This document shows positions 27,134 through 36,741 of a DNA stretch of 64,000 bases, in pieces. Location: assembly GCF_007751035.1 (NCBI RefSeq), contig NZ_CP036433.1, forward strand, positions 838,437 through 902,436. The letters are read 5' to 3'. This DNA comes from Lignipirellula cremea (lineage in GTDB: Bacteria > Planctomycetota > Planctomycetia > Pirellulales > Pirellulaceae). Position numbers and translations under genes: made by a program. Positions within the stretch are counted from its first letter, which is position 1, and each line of letters opens with the position of its first letter. The notes under the pieces are model-generated. The model was not told the DNA's origin. It saw nothing but the letters and a program-made list of their open reading frames with translations, and did not search any database.

Positions 27134-27916
27134 ATGTCCACCGCAGACCGGCTGGCACACATTCACCAGCGACTGGCGCCGCTGCGCCAGGGATTGCTGG
27201 AACATGAAATTTACGGCCAGATTGATCGGCTGGAGAAGCTGCAGGTGTTTATGCAGCACCATGTGTTCGCCGTGTGGGACTTTATGTCGCTGCTCAAAAC
27301 GCTGCAGCTGCGGCTGTGCAGTTCGGGCGTGCCCTGGCTGCCGCCGACCGATCCGACAGCCGCCCGGCTGGTGAACGAGATCATGCTGGGCGAAGAGACC
27401 GACGAAGACGGCCACGGCGGTTTCGCCAGCCACTTCGACCTGTATCGCCGGTCGATGGATTGCTGCGGAGCGACCGGCGACGCGATCGACGGCTTTCTGG
27501 TCGAACTGCGCCAGGGCCAGACGGTCGAGGCGGCGCTCTCCCGGCCTGCGATCCCGCCGGCCGTGCGTCCGTTTGTGCGGCAGACGTTCGCCGTGATCGA
27601 CTCAGGCGACCTGTGCGCCGTCGCTTCGGCGTTTACGTTCGGCCGCGAGGACCTGCTGCCGGACGTGTTCCAGCGGATCGTCGATCGGCTGGGCGAAGAG
27701 AACGACGGCGTGCTCGACGACTTCAAATTCTATCTGCACCGGCATATCGAGTTGGACGGCGACCACCACGGCCCGCTGGCCGCCCGGATGATCGCCGCGT
27801 TATGCGGCGACGACGACGCCAAATGGCAGGCCGCCGAAGACGCGGCCGTGAGTTCACTCCAGTCCCGGCGGGATCTGTGGGACGGCATGGTCGCCGCGAT
27901 CCAGCACCCGGCCTGA
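27134..27916 (+). CDS. DUF3050 protein, haem-oxygenase-like fold (possible diiron oxidase)
   Basis: 260 residues covering the complete DUF3050 family. Conserved blocks are [14 protein letters not shown] (42-55), LGEETDEDG....SHFDLY (85-104), [13 protein letters not shown] (167-179) and [13 protein letters not shown] (202-214). The last block and the Glu-His pair in the second are placed like metal ligands of haem-oxygenase-like diiron oxidases, which is an inference from motif placement. No signal peptide is seen, so it is cytosolic. It ends 9 bp before the convergent quinoprotein gene. Its biological substrate is unknown. Confidence 0.86.
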   Translation: MSTADRLAHIHQRLAPLRQGLLEHEIYGQIDRLEKLQVFMQHHVFAVWDFMSLLKTLQLRLCSSGVPWLPPTDPTAARLVNEIMLGEETDEDGHGGFASHFDLYRRSMDCCGATGDAIDGFLVELRQGQTVEAALSRPAIPPAVRPFVRQTFAVIDSGDLCAVASAFTFGREDLLPDVFQRIVDRLGEENDGVLDDFKFYLHRHIELDGDHHGPLAARMIAALCGDDDAKWQAAEDAAVSSLQSRRDLWDGMVAAIQHPA

Positions 27917-27925
27917 TCGACAGGC

Positions 27926-29389
27926 TTAAGAGCCCGAGCCGATGCAGTACAGCGTTTCCCGGCGTCCGCCGGCGCCGCTTTGGGCGACGCGGAGAAAGAT
28001 CTGGCCGTCGCAGATCGTGGGCGTGGCGAACATTTCATCGCCCAGCTGGTTCTGGGCGACCAGCTCGAACTTGCTGGGATCGGCGCGGAAGACGAACATC
28101 GTCCCGCGTTCGTCGGCGGCGTAAATGTTGCCGCCTGCCAGCACAGGCGAGGAACTGATCGGTCCCTGCAGACGCGTCTTCCACATCTCCTGGCCGTCGG
28201 ACGCTTTCCAGCAGTAGGCGACGCCCGGGTCGGTCACGGCGTACAAATAACCGTCGTGGACCAGCAGCGATTGCTCGTAACATTTGGCGTTGTTACTCCA
28301 CACCACGCGGCCGGAACCGTCGGCTTTCACGCAGACTGTTTCTGCTTTGGGGTAGCCGCCGCTGGCGAACACGTAATCGCCTTCCCAGACCATGGTGCCG
28401 GCCGTGGCGGCGGTGGTGGCCTCGGTCTGCCACAGGCCGCGGCCCGTGGCCGGGTCGTAGCTGGAAACCATGCCGCCGCCGCTGAGCAGCAGCTGATCGC
28501 GGCCGGCGATCGTCGCCACAATGGGCGAGGACCAGCTGAGCGTGGCCGGACGCTTCCCTTGCCAGACGACCTCGCCAGAACGGCGATTAAAGGCCGTCAG
28601 AAAGCTGCCCGTATCGCAGTCGCCGACGACGATCACCGTCTCTTTGTAGATCAACGGCGAGGCCGAGTAGCCGTACTTGTACGCCTTGGGCTGGAACGGG
28701 CCGACCGTCTTTTGCCACAGCTGCTTGCCGTCAAGCGACAGGGCGGTCAGGTCGATGCGATCGTTCCCCAGGAACGTGATAAACAGCCGCTCGCCGTCGC
28801 AAGCGACCGTCTGGGAGGCATGGGTGTTCTTGTTGTGGATCTTCGGAAAGCCGCCGCGGCCCACGATCGTTTGCCACAGCTGCTTGCCCGTGTTCCGATC
28901 GAAGCAGACGACCGACTGGGTCTGGGCCTGTTCATCGGCGGTCGCCAGGTAGAGGAAGTCGCCGAACACCGTCGGCGACGAATGACCGCGACCAGGGACG
29001 GGCGTTTTCCAGACCACATTCTGCGTTTCGTCCCAGGAGGTCGGCGGGGCGGGACCGTCGGCGACGCTGTTATCATTCGGTCCCCGCCAGTGGGGCCAGT
29101 CGCCGCGGCTGTCGGCCGGCTGGGCTTGCGCGGCGACGGCCTGGTTCGCCAGCATTTCGCGGACGAACTTCTGGTCGGCGGCGCTCAGTTTGGCGACCGG
29201 CACGGCGAACGTTTTGTCGTCGCCCGTTCGCAGCACGACGTTGCCGTTTTTGAACTCGACAAAGGCGGCGTTGATTTTGAACTGGCCGGTGGCGTCGCTC
29301 CATTCCCGCGACTGCGGTTCGGCCGCCTGGGCGACAATCGCCATCAGCACCAGGGCAGTCAGCAGGAAGGACTTGCAGAGCCATTTCAT
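27926..29389 (-). CDS. Secreted SHD1 + PQQ-repeat (BamB-like) quinoprotein
   Basis: 487 residues with a signal peptide (KWLCKSFLLTALVLMAIVAQA). Residues of about 28-75 form a SLA1-homology-1 (SHD1) domain (REWSDATGQFKINAAFVEF...LSAADQKFV), a common planctomycete module. The rest is an eight-bladed-type beta-propeller with PQQ/BamB repeats, recognisable by VVCFDRNTGKQLWQT, LTALSLDGKQLWQK and AYCWKASDGQEMWKT. Such proteins are periplasmic and may be scaffolds or dehydrogenase-like; no haem motif is present. AGGAGA precedes the ATG. Confidence 0.92.
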   Translation of the reverse strand: MKWLCKSFLLTALVLMAIVAQAAEPQSREWSDATGQFKINAAFVEFKNGNVVLRTGDDKTFAVPVAKLSAADQKFVREMLANQAVAAQAQPADSRGDWPHWRGPNDNSVADGPAPPTSWDETQNVVWKTPVPGRGHSSPTVFGDFLYLATADEQAQTQSVVCFDRNTGKQLWQTIVGRGGFPKIHNKNTHASQTVACDGERLFITFLGNDRIDLTALSLDGKQLWQKTVGPFQPKAYKYGYSASPLIYKETVIVVGDCDTGSFLTAFNRRSGEVVWQGKRPATLSWSSPIVATIAGRDQLLLSGGGMVSSYDPATGRGLWQTEATTAATAGTMVWEGDYVFASGGYPKAETVCVKADGSGRVVWSNNAKCYEQSLLVHDGYLYAVTDPGVAYCWKASDGQEMWKTRLQGPISSSPVLAGGNIYAADERGTMFVFRADPSKFELVAQNQLGDEMFATPTICDGQIFLRVAQSGAGGRRETLYCIGSGS

Positions 29390-29748
29390 GGAGAATCTCC
29401 TCGTTCCAGGTGTATCTCGCCCGACCGGCTGATCGAGGGATGAAGGCGGGTTGATGATGGGAACGGCCGCTTCGGGGCGACCCTCCCGGCGTGTTGTTTT
29501 ATCGTACCTGCAGAATCCTGCAGATGGCGAGTCGTACGTTTCCTTTTTTCACGATTTTCCCGCGGAGGGACGGGCGTCTTTCTCTTCTGTAGAATGGTCA
29601 CTCTCGCCCGTCCACGATTGGGGCTCGGAGCGGAGCTGGCGTCGCAGGTAAATGAGCGGCGAGCACCCTTTGTCATATCGCTAAAACGCTGCTTCCGTCG
29701 AACTGGTCGGGCAGGAGTGCCCAACCTGCAGCGGTAATTCTCCCTGCC
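29390..29748. other. Intergenic region with MITE-like copy B
   Basis: 359 bp between two minus-strand genes. The 29587-29731 element occupies the part next to the heparinase-like gene; the rest should hold the quinoprotein promoter. No small gene is supported. Confidence 0.6.
29587..29731 (+). repeat. MITE-like element copy B, 145 bp
   Basis: Same termini and orientation as 13275-13420: CTGTAGAATGG at the left and GTCGGGCAGGAGTGCCCAAC at the right. It ends 17 bp after the stop of the heparinase-like gene and may be transcribed into its 3' end. Confidence 0.85.
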
Positions 29749-32700
29749 TCAACGATCGAACGCTTCGGCGGCGGCCGCCTTGTCGGACAGTGTTTGCTGG
29801 CCGAGCTGGATCTGTCCGGCCGCTCCCAGCGTCAGGGTGAGCTTGTCGCCGCGCAGCTGGGCCGCGCCGGCGACGCCCTGGAACGCGAGCTTTTTATCGG
29901 CCGTCTGTAGCGCGCCGGCCGACAGTTCGGCTGTATTCTCTGCAGGCGGAGCCAGCACGGCGTAATCGGTTCCGAAACGGGTCTTCACTTCGGCGATCCG
30001 TCCTTCCGCATGCCAGAGGACCTGCGGCGGGGCTTCTCCTTTGAGTCGCGGATAGACCAGGCAGACCACGGCGCCGGGGCTTTTCAGCGTGGCGACCAGG
30101 GCCGTTTGTGTGAGACGCAGCGGCCCGACTTTGCCGTCGCGATTGCCGACCGTCATATCCTGGTATTCGGTCTGCGTGGTCAGGTTGAGCTGTTCGGGCT
30201 GATAGAAGAACAGGTCAAAGTCGACGTCGTCGGCGCCGGTGACGGTCACGCCCTGGTCATGGATCTGGACCGGTCTGGGGGGAGCGACGGTCTTCTTTTT
30301 CTTCGCTTCGGAGAGTTCGGAAAAGATATCGCCCAGCCCTTCGACGGCGGGCGGCTTGCCGGCGGGGACGCCCGGCTCGGGAAAGTCGGGGGCGTCCGGT
30401 TTGTCGGACACGGCCGGCTGGGCAGTCAGCCACATTCGCCAGACGGCCGGTTCCGCCGCGGCGTGCGTATCCCGCAGCAGGAAGAAGCTGGGGCCCAGTG
30501 GATCACGATCCTTGACAAAGCCGATCTGCCGCTGCCAGGCTCCCTTGCGGCCGGACACATAATCAAAGGCCGGCTGGGTCGAGAAGTCGGTCACCTGCAT
30601 GTTGCCGCCGCTGGCGGGCGAGGAGAGCAGGTTGTGATACTTTTGCGAGTGACGACCGATATAACCCCAGTCGTCGGCCAGCACGCGGCCTTTCCCCCAG
30701 ATCACGATGCTGCCGGAGTCATAGTCGTAATGCTCATGGTGGGAGCCGGCGATCAGGTGCAGGTACGTCTCCCTGCCGGAGCCGAGCTGGTTCCGCAGCA
30801 CCACGCCCGTTTTGCGGAACCAGGCGCTGCCATAGTCGGGCTGCTGTGGTTTCACGCCGTGCGCTTTGAGCAGGTCCTTGTAGCCCGTCATGCTGGGGAA
30901 GCTCCAGCCCAGACCCAGGTCGGGCGAGCCGTGCTGCTGGCACATCCATTCCATTCGGGCGGCGAACTGCGGGTCGCGTTTTTTCCAGACGCCGGCCACA
31001 ATGCCGAACATGCCGGTCGATTCGCCGTGATAGGTGTTGCCGATCGGCGGCAGATGGCGGAAGCCGCCCGTATGGGCGTCGGGCGGCGTCGAGATGCTGG
31101 CGAACCACTCCGCCACTTTACGCATGCGGTCTTCGTACAGATGATTGCCGAATCCGGCGCGGGCCGCCATGAGAAAGGCGCCCAGCATATGGTCGTAAGA
31201 GACCATGGCGTAATGCGGCGCCTCGAGCCAGCCGCCGTCTTCGTCGGACCAGGCGTCCAGCTGGTAACGCAGCGTGCCCAGCCCCTGGTCGGCCCATTCC
31301 CGGGCCAGCGGATGCGAAGGCAGCAGCGAGGCGATGGTTACCTTGTACTGCGCCACGGTCGTGGTCATGTTGGGATTGGCAGAGAAGCCGCGTTCCGGCG
31401 ACCAGTAGTCGGCCCGGTTCACCACGTAGCCCAGGAACGCCAGCTGCGCCAGGAAACGCTTGCGCAGTTCGGGCGTGAGTGATTCCACTCCCAGGGCCGA
31501 ATCGGCCAGGTTGAGCGTGGGCAGCAGCAGCACCGCCTGGTTATGCGGGGCGACGCCGAGCGTGACGCGGCCATGCTGCTCTAGCAGGTCGTCCAGGACG
31601 ACCGACTGCAGCCACTCGTCGGTTCGGCTGACGATCCGATCTCCCAGGATGGCGGAGCCCGAGGCGTAGTACTCTTTGAGCGGATCGCCGATGTTGTACT
31701 TGTCGATCGGCTGTTCCCTTTCCCAGCGGCGCCGTTCCCGCGGGTCGGACACCAGCGACTGGCGCAGGGCGGGCAGATCGTCTTTCCCGATCAGCAGCCG
31801 CGGGTACTGCTGGTGGTCGCCCTCCCAGGTGAGGACGTAATCTTTGACTTCGTCGAGCGGAAAGTCGCCGTGTTTAATCAGCAGCCGTTGCGGTTCGGGC
31901 GCCGCCTTGCGGTTCTTCTCGGCGAGCACTGCCAGGCTGGTCGCTTTCTCCGGCGCACCGAGCAGCCACTGTCGACGGCCGCCGCCCAGCGGGAACGCGA
32001 CGCGGGCGACGCCGTCCTGGATCTGCATGGAAACGGGCAGGGAAACGTGGGCCGCTTTGCCGGACCACTGGGGGTCTTTCCACAGGCTGGGACGCAGCAG
32101 GCCGATCATCAGCATGTTGGGGTGCGGATCGACGCGGGGCTTTTTGGCCAGCCCGCCCAGCAGTTCGTCGGCCGAGCTTTTCTCTTTGTTGTCGGTCGGC
32201 TGGTCGATGGAAATCTCCGCCGGCGGGGCGGCCGTGTAGAGCGCGCACCAGCTGCCGCGGCGATCCTCGTTCCACCAGTGCAGCCACGGCTCCAGCAGAA
32301 ACGCCCTGCCGTCGGTCAACGTGTAGGTTTTGACCTTGCCTGTGTCGTCGACGCCGCCGGCCCGATACAGCAGATCGGTCGGGCCGTAATCGGCGTCGCC
32401 CAGTGACACGCGGAAGTCGCCGCCGCCGGGGGCGTCAAAATGTTCTTCGACCAGCAGGACCGGCTCCTGGCTTTCCAGCCGGAAGCGTAAGCTCCACTTC
32501 CCTTCGTCGGCAAACTGCACTCGGCATTGGACCTCGATAAACACGGGGCCACGGGCCGTCACTTCGACCGTATACTGCGTCACGGCCGCGCCGCCGATCA
32601 ACGACGAGCCGCCCGTCCACTGGCCGCTGCGCAGGCGGAAGCGGGCAATCGGTCCCTCGCCGGCGGTCAGAGTTTTCCGCAGCACCACGCCGGTCAGGCC

Positions 32701-33114
32701 ATTCTCGATCCGCAATTCGGTGGGCGACTCCTGGATCTTCAGGTCGGCGCTCTCCGCCGCCTTGGCCTGGCGGTCGAAGTGGAACGCCCGGGTCGCCAGC
32801 GGCGGCAGATCGGTCTGCAACCAGAGTCGCGGCGACTGCTCACCGATGGCCGGCTGCAGCTGGTAAGCGACCGGCTGCCCGTCGTTGTCGACCAGCGGCG
32901 TCCCTTGCCCTGCCTGCGTCGCCTGGGCGGGCGTCAGCGGGAATGATACGCACTCATGGCTCCAGGCATGGCCCAAATGTTCCTGCAGAACGAAGTGGGC
33001 AACCGAGTCCGCGGCCTGGGCGGCAGGGTTCACGGCGACAGAGGTCAAGGCGACGACCGACAGCAGGAGCAGGAAGGCGATTCCAGGGAGCAATCTGTAG
33101 CGGGACCGAATCAT
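29749..33114 (-). CDS. Secreted heparinase II/III-like protein
   Basis: 1121 residues from ATG 33114, which gives a typical signal peptide (LLPGIAFLLLLSVVALTSVA); ATG 33150 adds twelve residues. The N-terminal 400 residues are beta-rich. A helical toroid follows (YWSPERGFSANPNMTTTVAQ; WSDEDGGWLEAPHYAMVSYD), then the heparinase II/III C-terminal beta domain with GSHHEHYDYDSGSIVIWGKG. The toroid plus beta-sandwich layout is that of PL8/12/15/17/21-type lyases. It probably acts in the periplasm or outside the cell on an uronate-containing polysaccharide; the substrate is not predictable. Confidence 0.88.
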   Translation of the reverse strand: MIRSRYRLLPGIAFLLLLSVVALTSVAVNPAAQAADSVAHFVLQEHLGHAWSHECVSFPLTPAQATQAGQGTPLVDNDGQPVAYQLQPAIGEQSPRLWLQTDLPPLATRAFHFDRQAKAAESADLKIQESPTELRIENGLTGVVLRKTLTAGEGPIARFRLRSGQWTGGSSLIGGAAVTQYTVEVTARGPVFIEVQCRVQFADEGKWSLRFRLESQEPVLLVEEHFDAPGGGDFRVSLGDADYGPTDLLYRAGGVDDTGKVKTYTLTDGRAFLLEPWLHWWNEDRRGSWCALYTAAPPAEISIDQPTDNKEKSSADELLGGLAKKPRVDPHPNMLMIGLLRPSLWKDPQWSGKAAHVSLPVSMQIQDGVARVAFPLGGGRRQWLLGAPEKATSLAVLAEKNRKAAPEPQRLLIKHGDFPLDEVKDYVLTWEGDHQQYPRLLIGKDDLPALRQSLVSDPRERRRWEREQPIDKYNIGDPLKEYYASGSAILGDRIVSRTDEWLQSVVLDDLLEQHGRVTLGVAPHNQAVLLLPTLNLADSALGVESLTPELRKRFLAQLAFLGYVVNRADYWSPERGFSANPNMTTTVAQYKVTIASLLPSHPLAREWADQGLGTLRYQLDAWSDEDGGWLEAPHYAMVSYDHMLGAFLMAARAGFGNHLYEDRMRKVAEWFASISTPPDAHTGGFRHLPPIGNTYHGESTGMFGIVAGVWKKRDPQFAARMEWMCQQHGSPDLGLGWSFPSMTGYKDLLKAHGVKPQQPDYGSAWFRKTGVVLRNQLGSGRETYLHLIAGSHHEHYDYDSGSIVIWGKGRVLADDWGYIGRHSQKYHNLLSSPASGGNMQVTDFSTQPAFDYVSGRKGAWQRQIGFVKDRDPLGPSFFLLRDTHAAAEPAVWRMWLTAQPAVSDKPDAPDFPEPGVPAGKPPAVEGLGDIFSELSEAKKKKTVAPPRPVQIHDQGVTVTGADDVDFDLFFYQPEQLNLTTQTEYQDMTVGNRDGKVGPLRLTQTALVATLKSPGAVVCLVYPRLKGEAPPQVLWHAEGRIAEVKTRFGTDYAVLAPPAENTAELSAGALQTADKKLAFQGVAGAAQLRGDKLTLTLGAAGQIQLGQQTLSDKAAAAEAFDR

Positions 33115-33429
33115 GGGCGGGAGCGACTTGAAAGGAGAAGAAGCGGGCATCAGCGGTCCGCGCGCAGGCGGTGCTGCGGAGGACGGAACGACAACGGCGG
33201 ACGTTTATCTTAACCGAAAGTTCCCAGCGAAACCGGCATTTCCGTCGGCGGCAGTGGGGAAGGGATGCTCGCGTTCGAACCGTCGCGTTGCGTTGGCGCG
33301 TCCCCCTTTGGCGGTGCACGGCGGTGTGCAGGGCGCCTCAATTTGTTAGGATTCTCTCCGCTGCCCTCGGTCGTGGGGGAAGCCGCTGCCAGGCGGCCAC
33401 GTTTGCCGATTTGTTGAACAGGAACCCGC
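33115..33429. other. Divergent intergenic region, no gene
   Basis: 315 bp between the heparinase-like gene (minus) and the bestrophin gene (plus). It must hold both promoters; I see no clear consensus boxes, repeat or hairpin. Confidence 0.5.
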
Positions 33430-34341
33430 ATGTATCTCGCACGTACTTTCACCTTGCGCGGACTGATTCAGTTCGGCTGGAAGCAATGCCTGCTTTTCGC
33501 TGTTGTGTCGACACTTGTGTGTCTGGTTTACGATCCCGACGAATTCCAGCATATCGCCATCCCCTTTTTGCCGCTGGCGACGCTGGGCACGGCGATGGCC
33601 ATTATTCTGGGTTTCCGGAACAACTCGGCTTACGATCGCTGGTGGGAGGCCCGCAAAATCTGGGGCGGGCTGGTGAATCAGAGTCGCACCTGGGCCATGC
33701 AGCTGGTCACCTGCCTGACGCCGGGCGAAGGGGAAGAGAAGGAAGCGGCCTTGGCCCGGCAGGAGATGGTTCATCGCCAGATCGGTTATCTCAACGCCTT
33801 GCGTCTGCAGTTACGGCGCCAGGACAACTGGGCCGAAGTAACGCCCTTACTGCCCGAACGCGAACGGGACCAGTTGCCGCTGTGGAAGAACAAGGCGACC
33901 CAGATCAACGTCTGCAACGCCGAGCAACTGCGCGAAGCGTGGAAACGCGGCTGGATTGATTCCTTCCACCATGTGGCCCTGCTGGATACGCTGGAGCAGT
34001 TCTATGAACTGCAGGGAAAGTGCGAGCGGATCAAGAATACGCCGTTGCCGCGCCAGTACTCTTTTTTCACGACGCTCTTCGTTTGGATTTTTATCCTGCT
34101 GTTGCCGTTCGGCTTTGTCAAAGAACTGCATTGGTGGACGGTGCCGATGTCGGTGCTGATCGGCTGGATTTTCATGGCGCTGGAACAGGTGGGCCGCTAT
34201 ACCGAAGAGCCGTTCAATAACTTCGTGCACGATGTGCCGATGACGGCCTTGTGCCGCACGATTGAAATCGATCTCCGCCAGACGCTGGGAGAAACAGAAC
34301 TGCCGCCGCCGGTCGAACCGGTCCGTAACATTCTGATGTAG
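33430..34341 (+). CDS. Bestrophin-family anion channel (UPF0187)
   Basis: 303 residues. The family core FRNNSAYDRWWEARKIWGGLVNQSR lies at about 57-81, preceded by two membrane spans (about 15-55). Two more spans are at about 212-255 (TTLFVWIFILLLPFGFVKEL; MSVLIGWIFMALEQVG), followed by the conserved EPFNNFVHDVPM. Bacterial bestrophins form pentameric ion channels. The frame ends 8 bp before a convergent thioesterase gene. Confidence 0.95.
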   Translation: MYLARTFTLRGLIQFGWKQCLLFAVVSTLVCLVYDPDEFQHIAIPFLPLATLGTAMAIILGFRNNSAYDRWWEARKIWGGLVNQSRTWAMQLVTCLTPGEGEEKEAALARQEMVHRQIGYLNALRLQLRRQDNWAEVTPLLPERERDQLPLWKNKATQINVCNAEQLREAWKRGWIDSFHHVALLDTLEQFYELQGKCERIKNTPLPRQYSFFTTLFVWIFILLLPFGFVKELHWWTVPMSVLIGWIFMALEQVGRYTEEPFNNFVHDVPMTALCRTIEIDLRQTLGETELPPPVEPVRNILM

Positions 34342-34349
34342 GCTCGCTT

Positions 34350-34793
34350 TCAGCGACGCCGGATTTTAGCGGGAACGGGCCGGCCTTCCAGCTTCTCGAC
34401 GGCGGCGCGGATGTGGTCCGGCACCGGAGCGGGCGCCCCCGTGGCGTTATCGACTAGCACCACGTCGCAGGCGCCTTCGGCGACCGGCACGCCCGTTTTC
34501 TGGTCGAGCATCAGGCACTCCAGCGAGACGCTCCCGAGCGACAGGCGAACCACCCGCACGCCCGCCACGACCACGCCCGGATAGTTGAGCGGGCGCAGAT
34601 ACCGGCAGCTGAGCGAAGCCAGCATCGCTCCCACGCCCGGCTGGCCTGGCAGCACGGCCACGCCAACCCGCATGGCGTACTCCGCGCGGGCCGCTTCGAA
34701 CCACTTGAGATAGGCCACATTGTTCACGTGCCCATAGGCGTCCAGGTCGCCCCATTGAATGGGCAGTTCCATGGACACGGGAAATCCCTGCAT
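34350..34793 (-). CDS. Acyl-CoA thioesterase (4HBT hot-dog family)
   Basis: 147 residues. The N-terminal motif WGDLDAYGHVNNVAYLKWFE (14-33) contains the catalytic Asp and the active-site His-Asn-Asn of 4-hydroxybenzoyl-CoA thioesterase-like enzymes. The rest (FAQLSCRYLRPLNYPGVVV-like strands) completes a single hot-dog domain. It is cytosolic and hydrolyses an acyl-CoA of unknown chain. It is convergent with the bestrophin gene, and the 144 bp upstream separates it from the alginate lyase gene on the same strand. Confidence 0.93.
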   Translation of the reverse strand: MQGFPVSMELPIQWGDLDAYGHVNNVAYLKWFEAARAEYAMRVGVAVLPGQPGVGAMLASLSCRYLRPLNYPGVVVAGVRVVRLSLGSVSLECLMLDQKTGVPVAEGACDVVLVDNATGAPAPVPDHIRAAVEKLEGRPVPAKIRRR

Positions 34794-34937
34794 GGCGATT
34801 GGTTTCCTTCCCTGGCGGATAAAAGAGAGTCGCTTGCTGTTGGCAGCACTATCGCCGATCGCCGCCGATCGTCCAACGGGGCAGCCGTTGATTTCTGGCT
34901 CTGGGGGACGCCTTGCCCGCCGCGCGGCGGGATCGCT

Positions 34938-35666
34938 TCAGGGCTGGACGTAGCGCAAAGCGTAGATGACGACCTCGCCGCTGGCGTCCGCTGCGTCTCC
35001 CCGGCTGGGGTTGGACTGGGTGTAGCAGCCGGCCTTGAAATAACACCCGCTACGGTCCACTTTCCATTGTAATTTTTGCTGACCGTTATAGGCAACTTCG
35101 ACCACCCCGTTTCGGACGGAGATCCGCAGATCGAAAGGCGTTCCTGTCTGATAGTGATTGTCAATCATGACATCGCTTTCGCCCGTTCGCTCAATCAACA
35201 GTTTTTCGCCTTCAAGGCGGATCATCAACAAGTCATTCTTTTTGTCATGGATCTGGGCGCAAACCACATGCTGTTTGACAGCCGGGGTGCTGGTTATGGC
35301 CAGTCGTAGCGCCAGTTCCCGCTTGACGGGATCGGTGGTGCTCCAGGAAGCCAGGCTTTCCCCGGTTCTGTTCCACTCGCGAAGTTCACAACGAGGATAT
35401 TTGGATCCCTTTGTGGTCGCGCCGCCGCAAGGGGCGCGAAACACGACTCCCTTCCCTGCGGGCCCCAGGTGGAAGAAGTCGGGGTGGGAAAACGTCTGCA
35501 GGTCGGCCGCGGAAATTTCGTCGGGATTTCCTTTGATTGGCGTGTCGACCGGCAGGGTAAGTTTCCAGGAAGAAAGGTCGATGACGGTGGCCGGAAGGGG
35601 ATCCGCCAGCACGACCGCCGGCAGTGCGACCCACACCGCCAGCAACAAAACCAGTTCTCGCAACAT
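34938..35666 (-). CDS. Polysaccharide lyase family 7 (alginate lyase-like), secreted
   Basis: 242 residues from ATG 35666, with AAAGG upstream and a signal peptide ending VVLAD. All three PL7 active-site blocks are present: RCELRE (92-97), QIH (138-140) and YFKAGCYTQS (209-218). Gln138 and His140 are catalytic candidates; the usual Ile in QIH is associated with poly-guluronate preference in characterised members. The WKLTLPV start of the jelly roll is also typical. Expected reaction: beta-elimination of alginate in the periplasm or outside the cell. Confidence 0.93.
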   Translation of the reverse strand: MLRELVLLLAVWVALPAVVLADPLPATVIDLSSWKLTLPVDTPIKGNPDEISAADLQTFSHPDFFHLGPAGKGVVFRAPCGGATTKGSKYPRCELREWNRTGESLASWSTTDPVKRELALRLAITSTPAVKQHVVCAQIHDKKNDLLMIRLEGEKLLIERTGESDVMIDNHYQTGTPFDLRISVRNGVVEVAYNGQQKLQWKVDRSGCYFKAGCYTQSNPSRGDAADASGEVVIYALRYVQP

Positions 35667-36741
35667 CGCAGGACCTTTTTTCAGACCGCTTTTTCTTGAC
35701 TGAAAACAAACACCTTCGCGTCCCTCCGGCCGCGGAACCAAATTCCTCCTTCGATGATACCCGCGAATCGTCGCGGCCGCATGCGGAGAAACTTTGTGGT
35801 TGCGAGTTGCGCCAACGAACGCCGCGTCCACTCGGAACAAACGCCTGCCACTGCTTGCCATGACGGAAGTCGAATGTCGATAACCGGCGATTGACTTCCT
35901 CCCGACAGAAAAGCTGTTCTTGCAGCGGCGCGTTCTGCGGTTTGGCAGATCTTTATGTGGAAACGAGCAGGCGTTTATGTTTTTCACGTGTCACTTTTGA
36001 AAACCGATAGTCTTATCTGACAAGTTGAGATTTGGTCGGATTGCGAGACACCATAAAAGTTCCCAAAAGTTGCCATTTTCTGTGCGCGAAAGCAAAACTG
36101 TTGGACGATCAGGTTGAGAAGTTGGGAGATTCTCTATTAATCGATCTGGCAGATAACTCTCCCGGAGGGTAACATGTTTTGAGGTGCGGTCTGCCGCACT
36201 TTATCCCCTTAATCATCTCACCTGCAGAATTGCGCAGCCGTGTTGTTGTTTGCACCCTGAATAGCAATCCGGTTTCCTGCCAACACGAAAGCCCGGGGTT
36301 TCCACGAGGATCGCCCGGTTGGAACCGCTGCATGAGGGTCGTCGAGCCTGCTGGCTTTGCGACGTCGGCATGCCGTGGTTCTTCTTCCTCTACTTTTTGC
36401 CCACGGAGTCCGATCAGCCACGTTTCGTCTTCGGCGAAGCGGAACTGGGCGCCCCGAGGCAAGCGTTGCTCGCCAGGCCGCATGGGGCAGTGCGGCCTGG
36501 TGGGGCGACGTATTTCTTCCACGCCGGCAGTCCTTCTCGCCGGAGCGTTCCGGGTTTCTGGTCTTCGCGGCCGGGATATTTTTCGCCGCACCCCCTTCAC
36601 GCCAGCGGCCGACATTTCAAGAATGGCGTTGCCCGTGCCGTTGACTTGACCGCAGGGGTCTGCGCTCGCTGGGGCGCGCCGTCGCTTGCGCATGGCTGGC
36701 GGTCTAACGGATTCGACTCCCCTGTTCCCGGAAATTTCGCC
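35667..36741. other. 1075-bp region without a clear gene
   Basis: The part 35930-36200 is much richer in A and T than the rest of the window. It ends in a strong Shine-Dalgarno and ATG followed at once by a stop (36164-36182) and a small hairpin. The part 36200-36741 is GC-rich, with open frames on both strands that lack family features and normal starts. It may be a long regulatory region, an unrecognised small RNA locus or a decayed gene. Confidence 0.55.
36164..36199 (+). promoter_or_regulatory. Shine-Dalgarno with two-codon ORF and hairpin
   Basis: GGAGG (36164-36168) lies 5 bp before ATG TTT TGA (36174-36182). It is followed by the hairpin GTGCGG-tctg-CCGCAC (36184-36199) and TTTATCC. 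It may be a minimal leader ORF, or the start of a gene broken at a run of four T: dropping one T would open 29 codons. Confidence 0.4.

Noticed and set aside
36200-36741. N-terminal extension of TreZ or a separate gene
   Set aside because: The in-frame upstream sequence lacks a start with a ribosome-binding site and has no CBM48 or other domain features; TreZ is complete from 36742.
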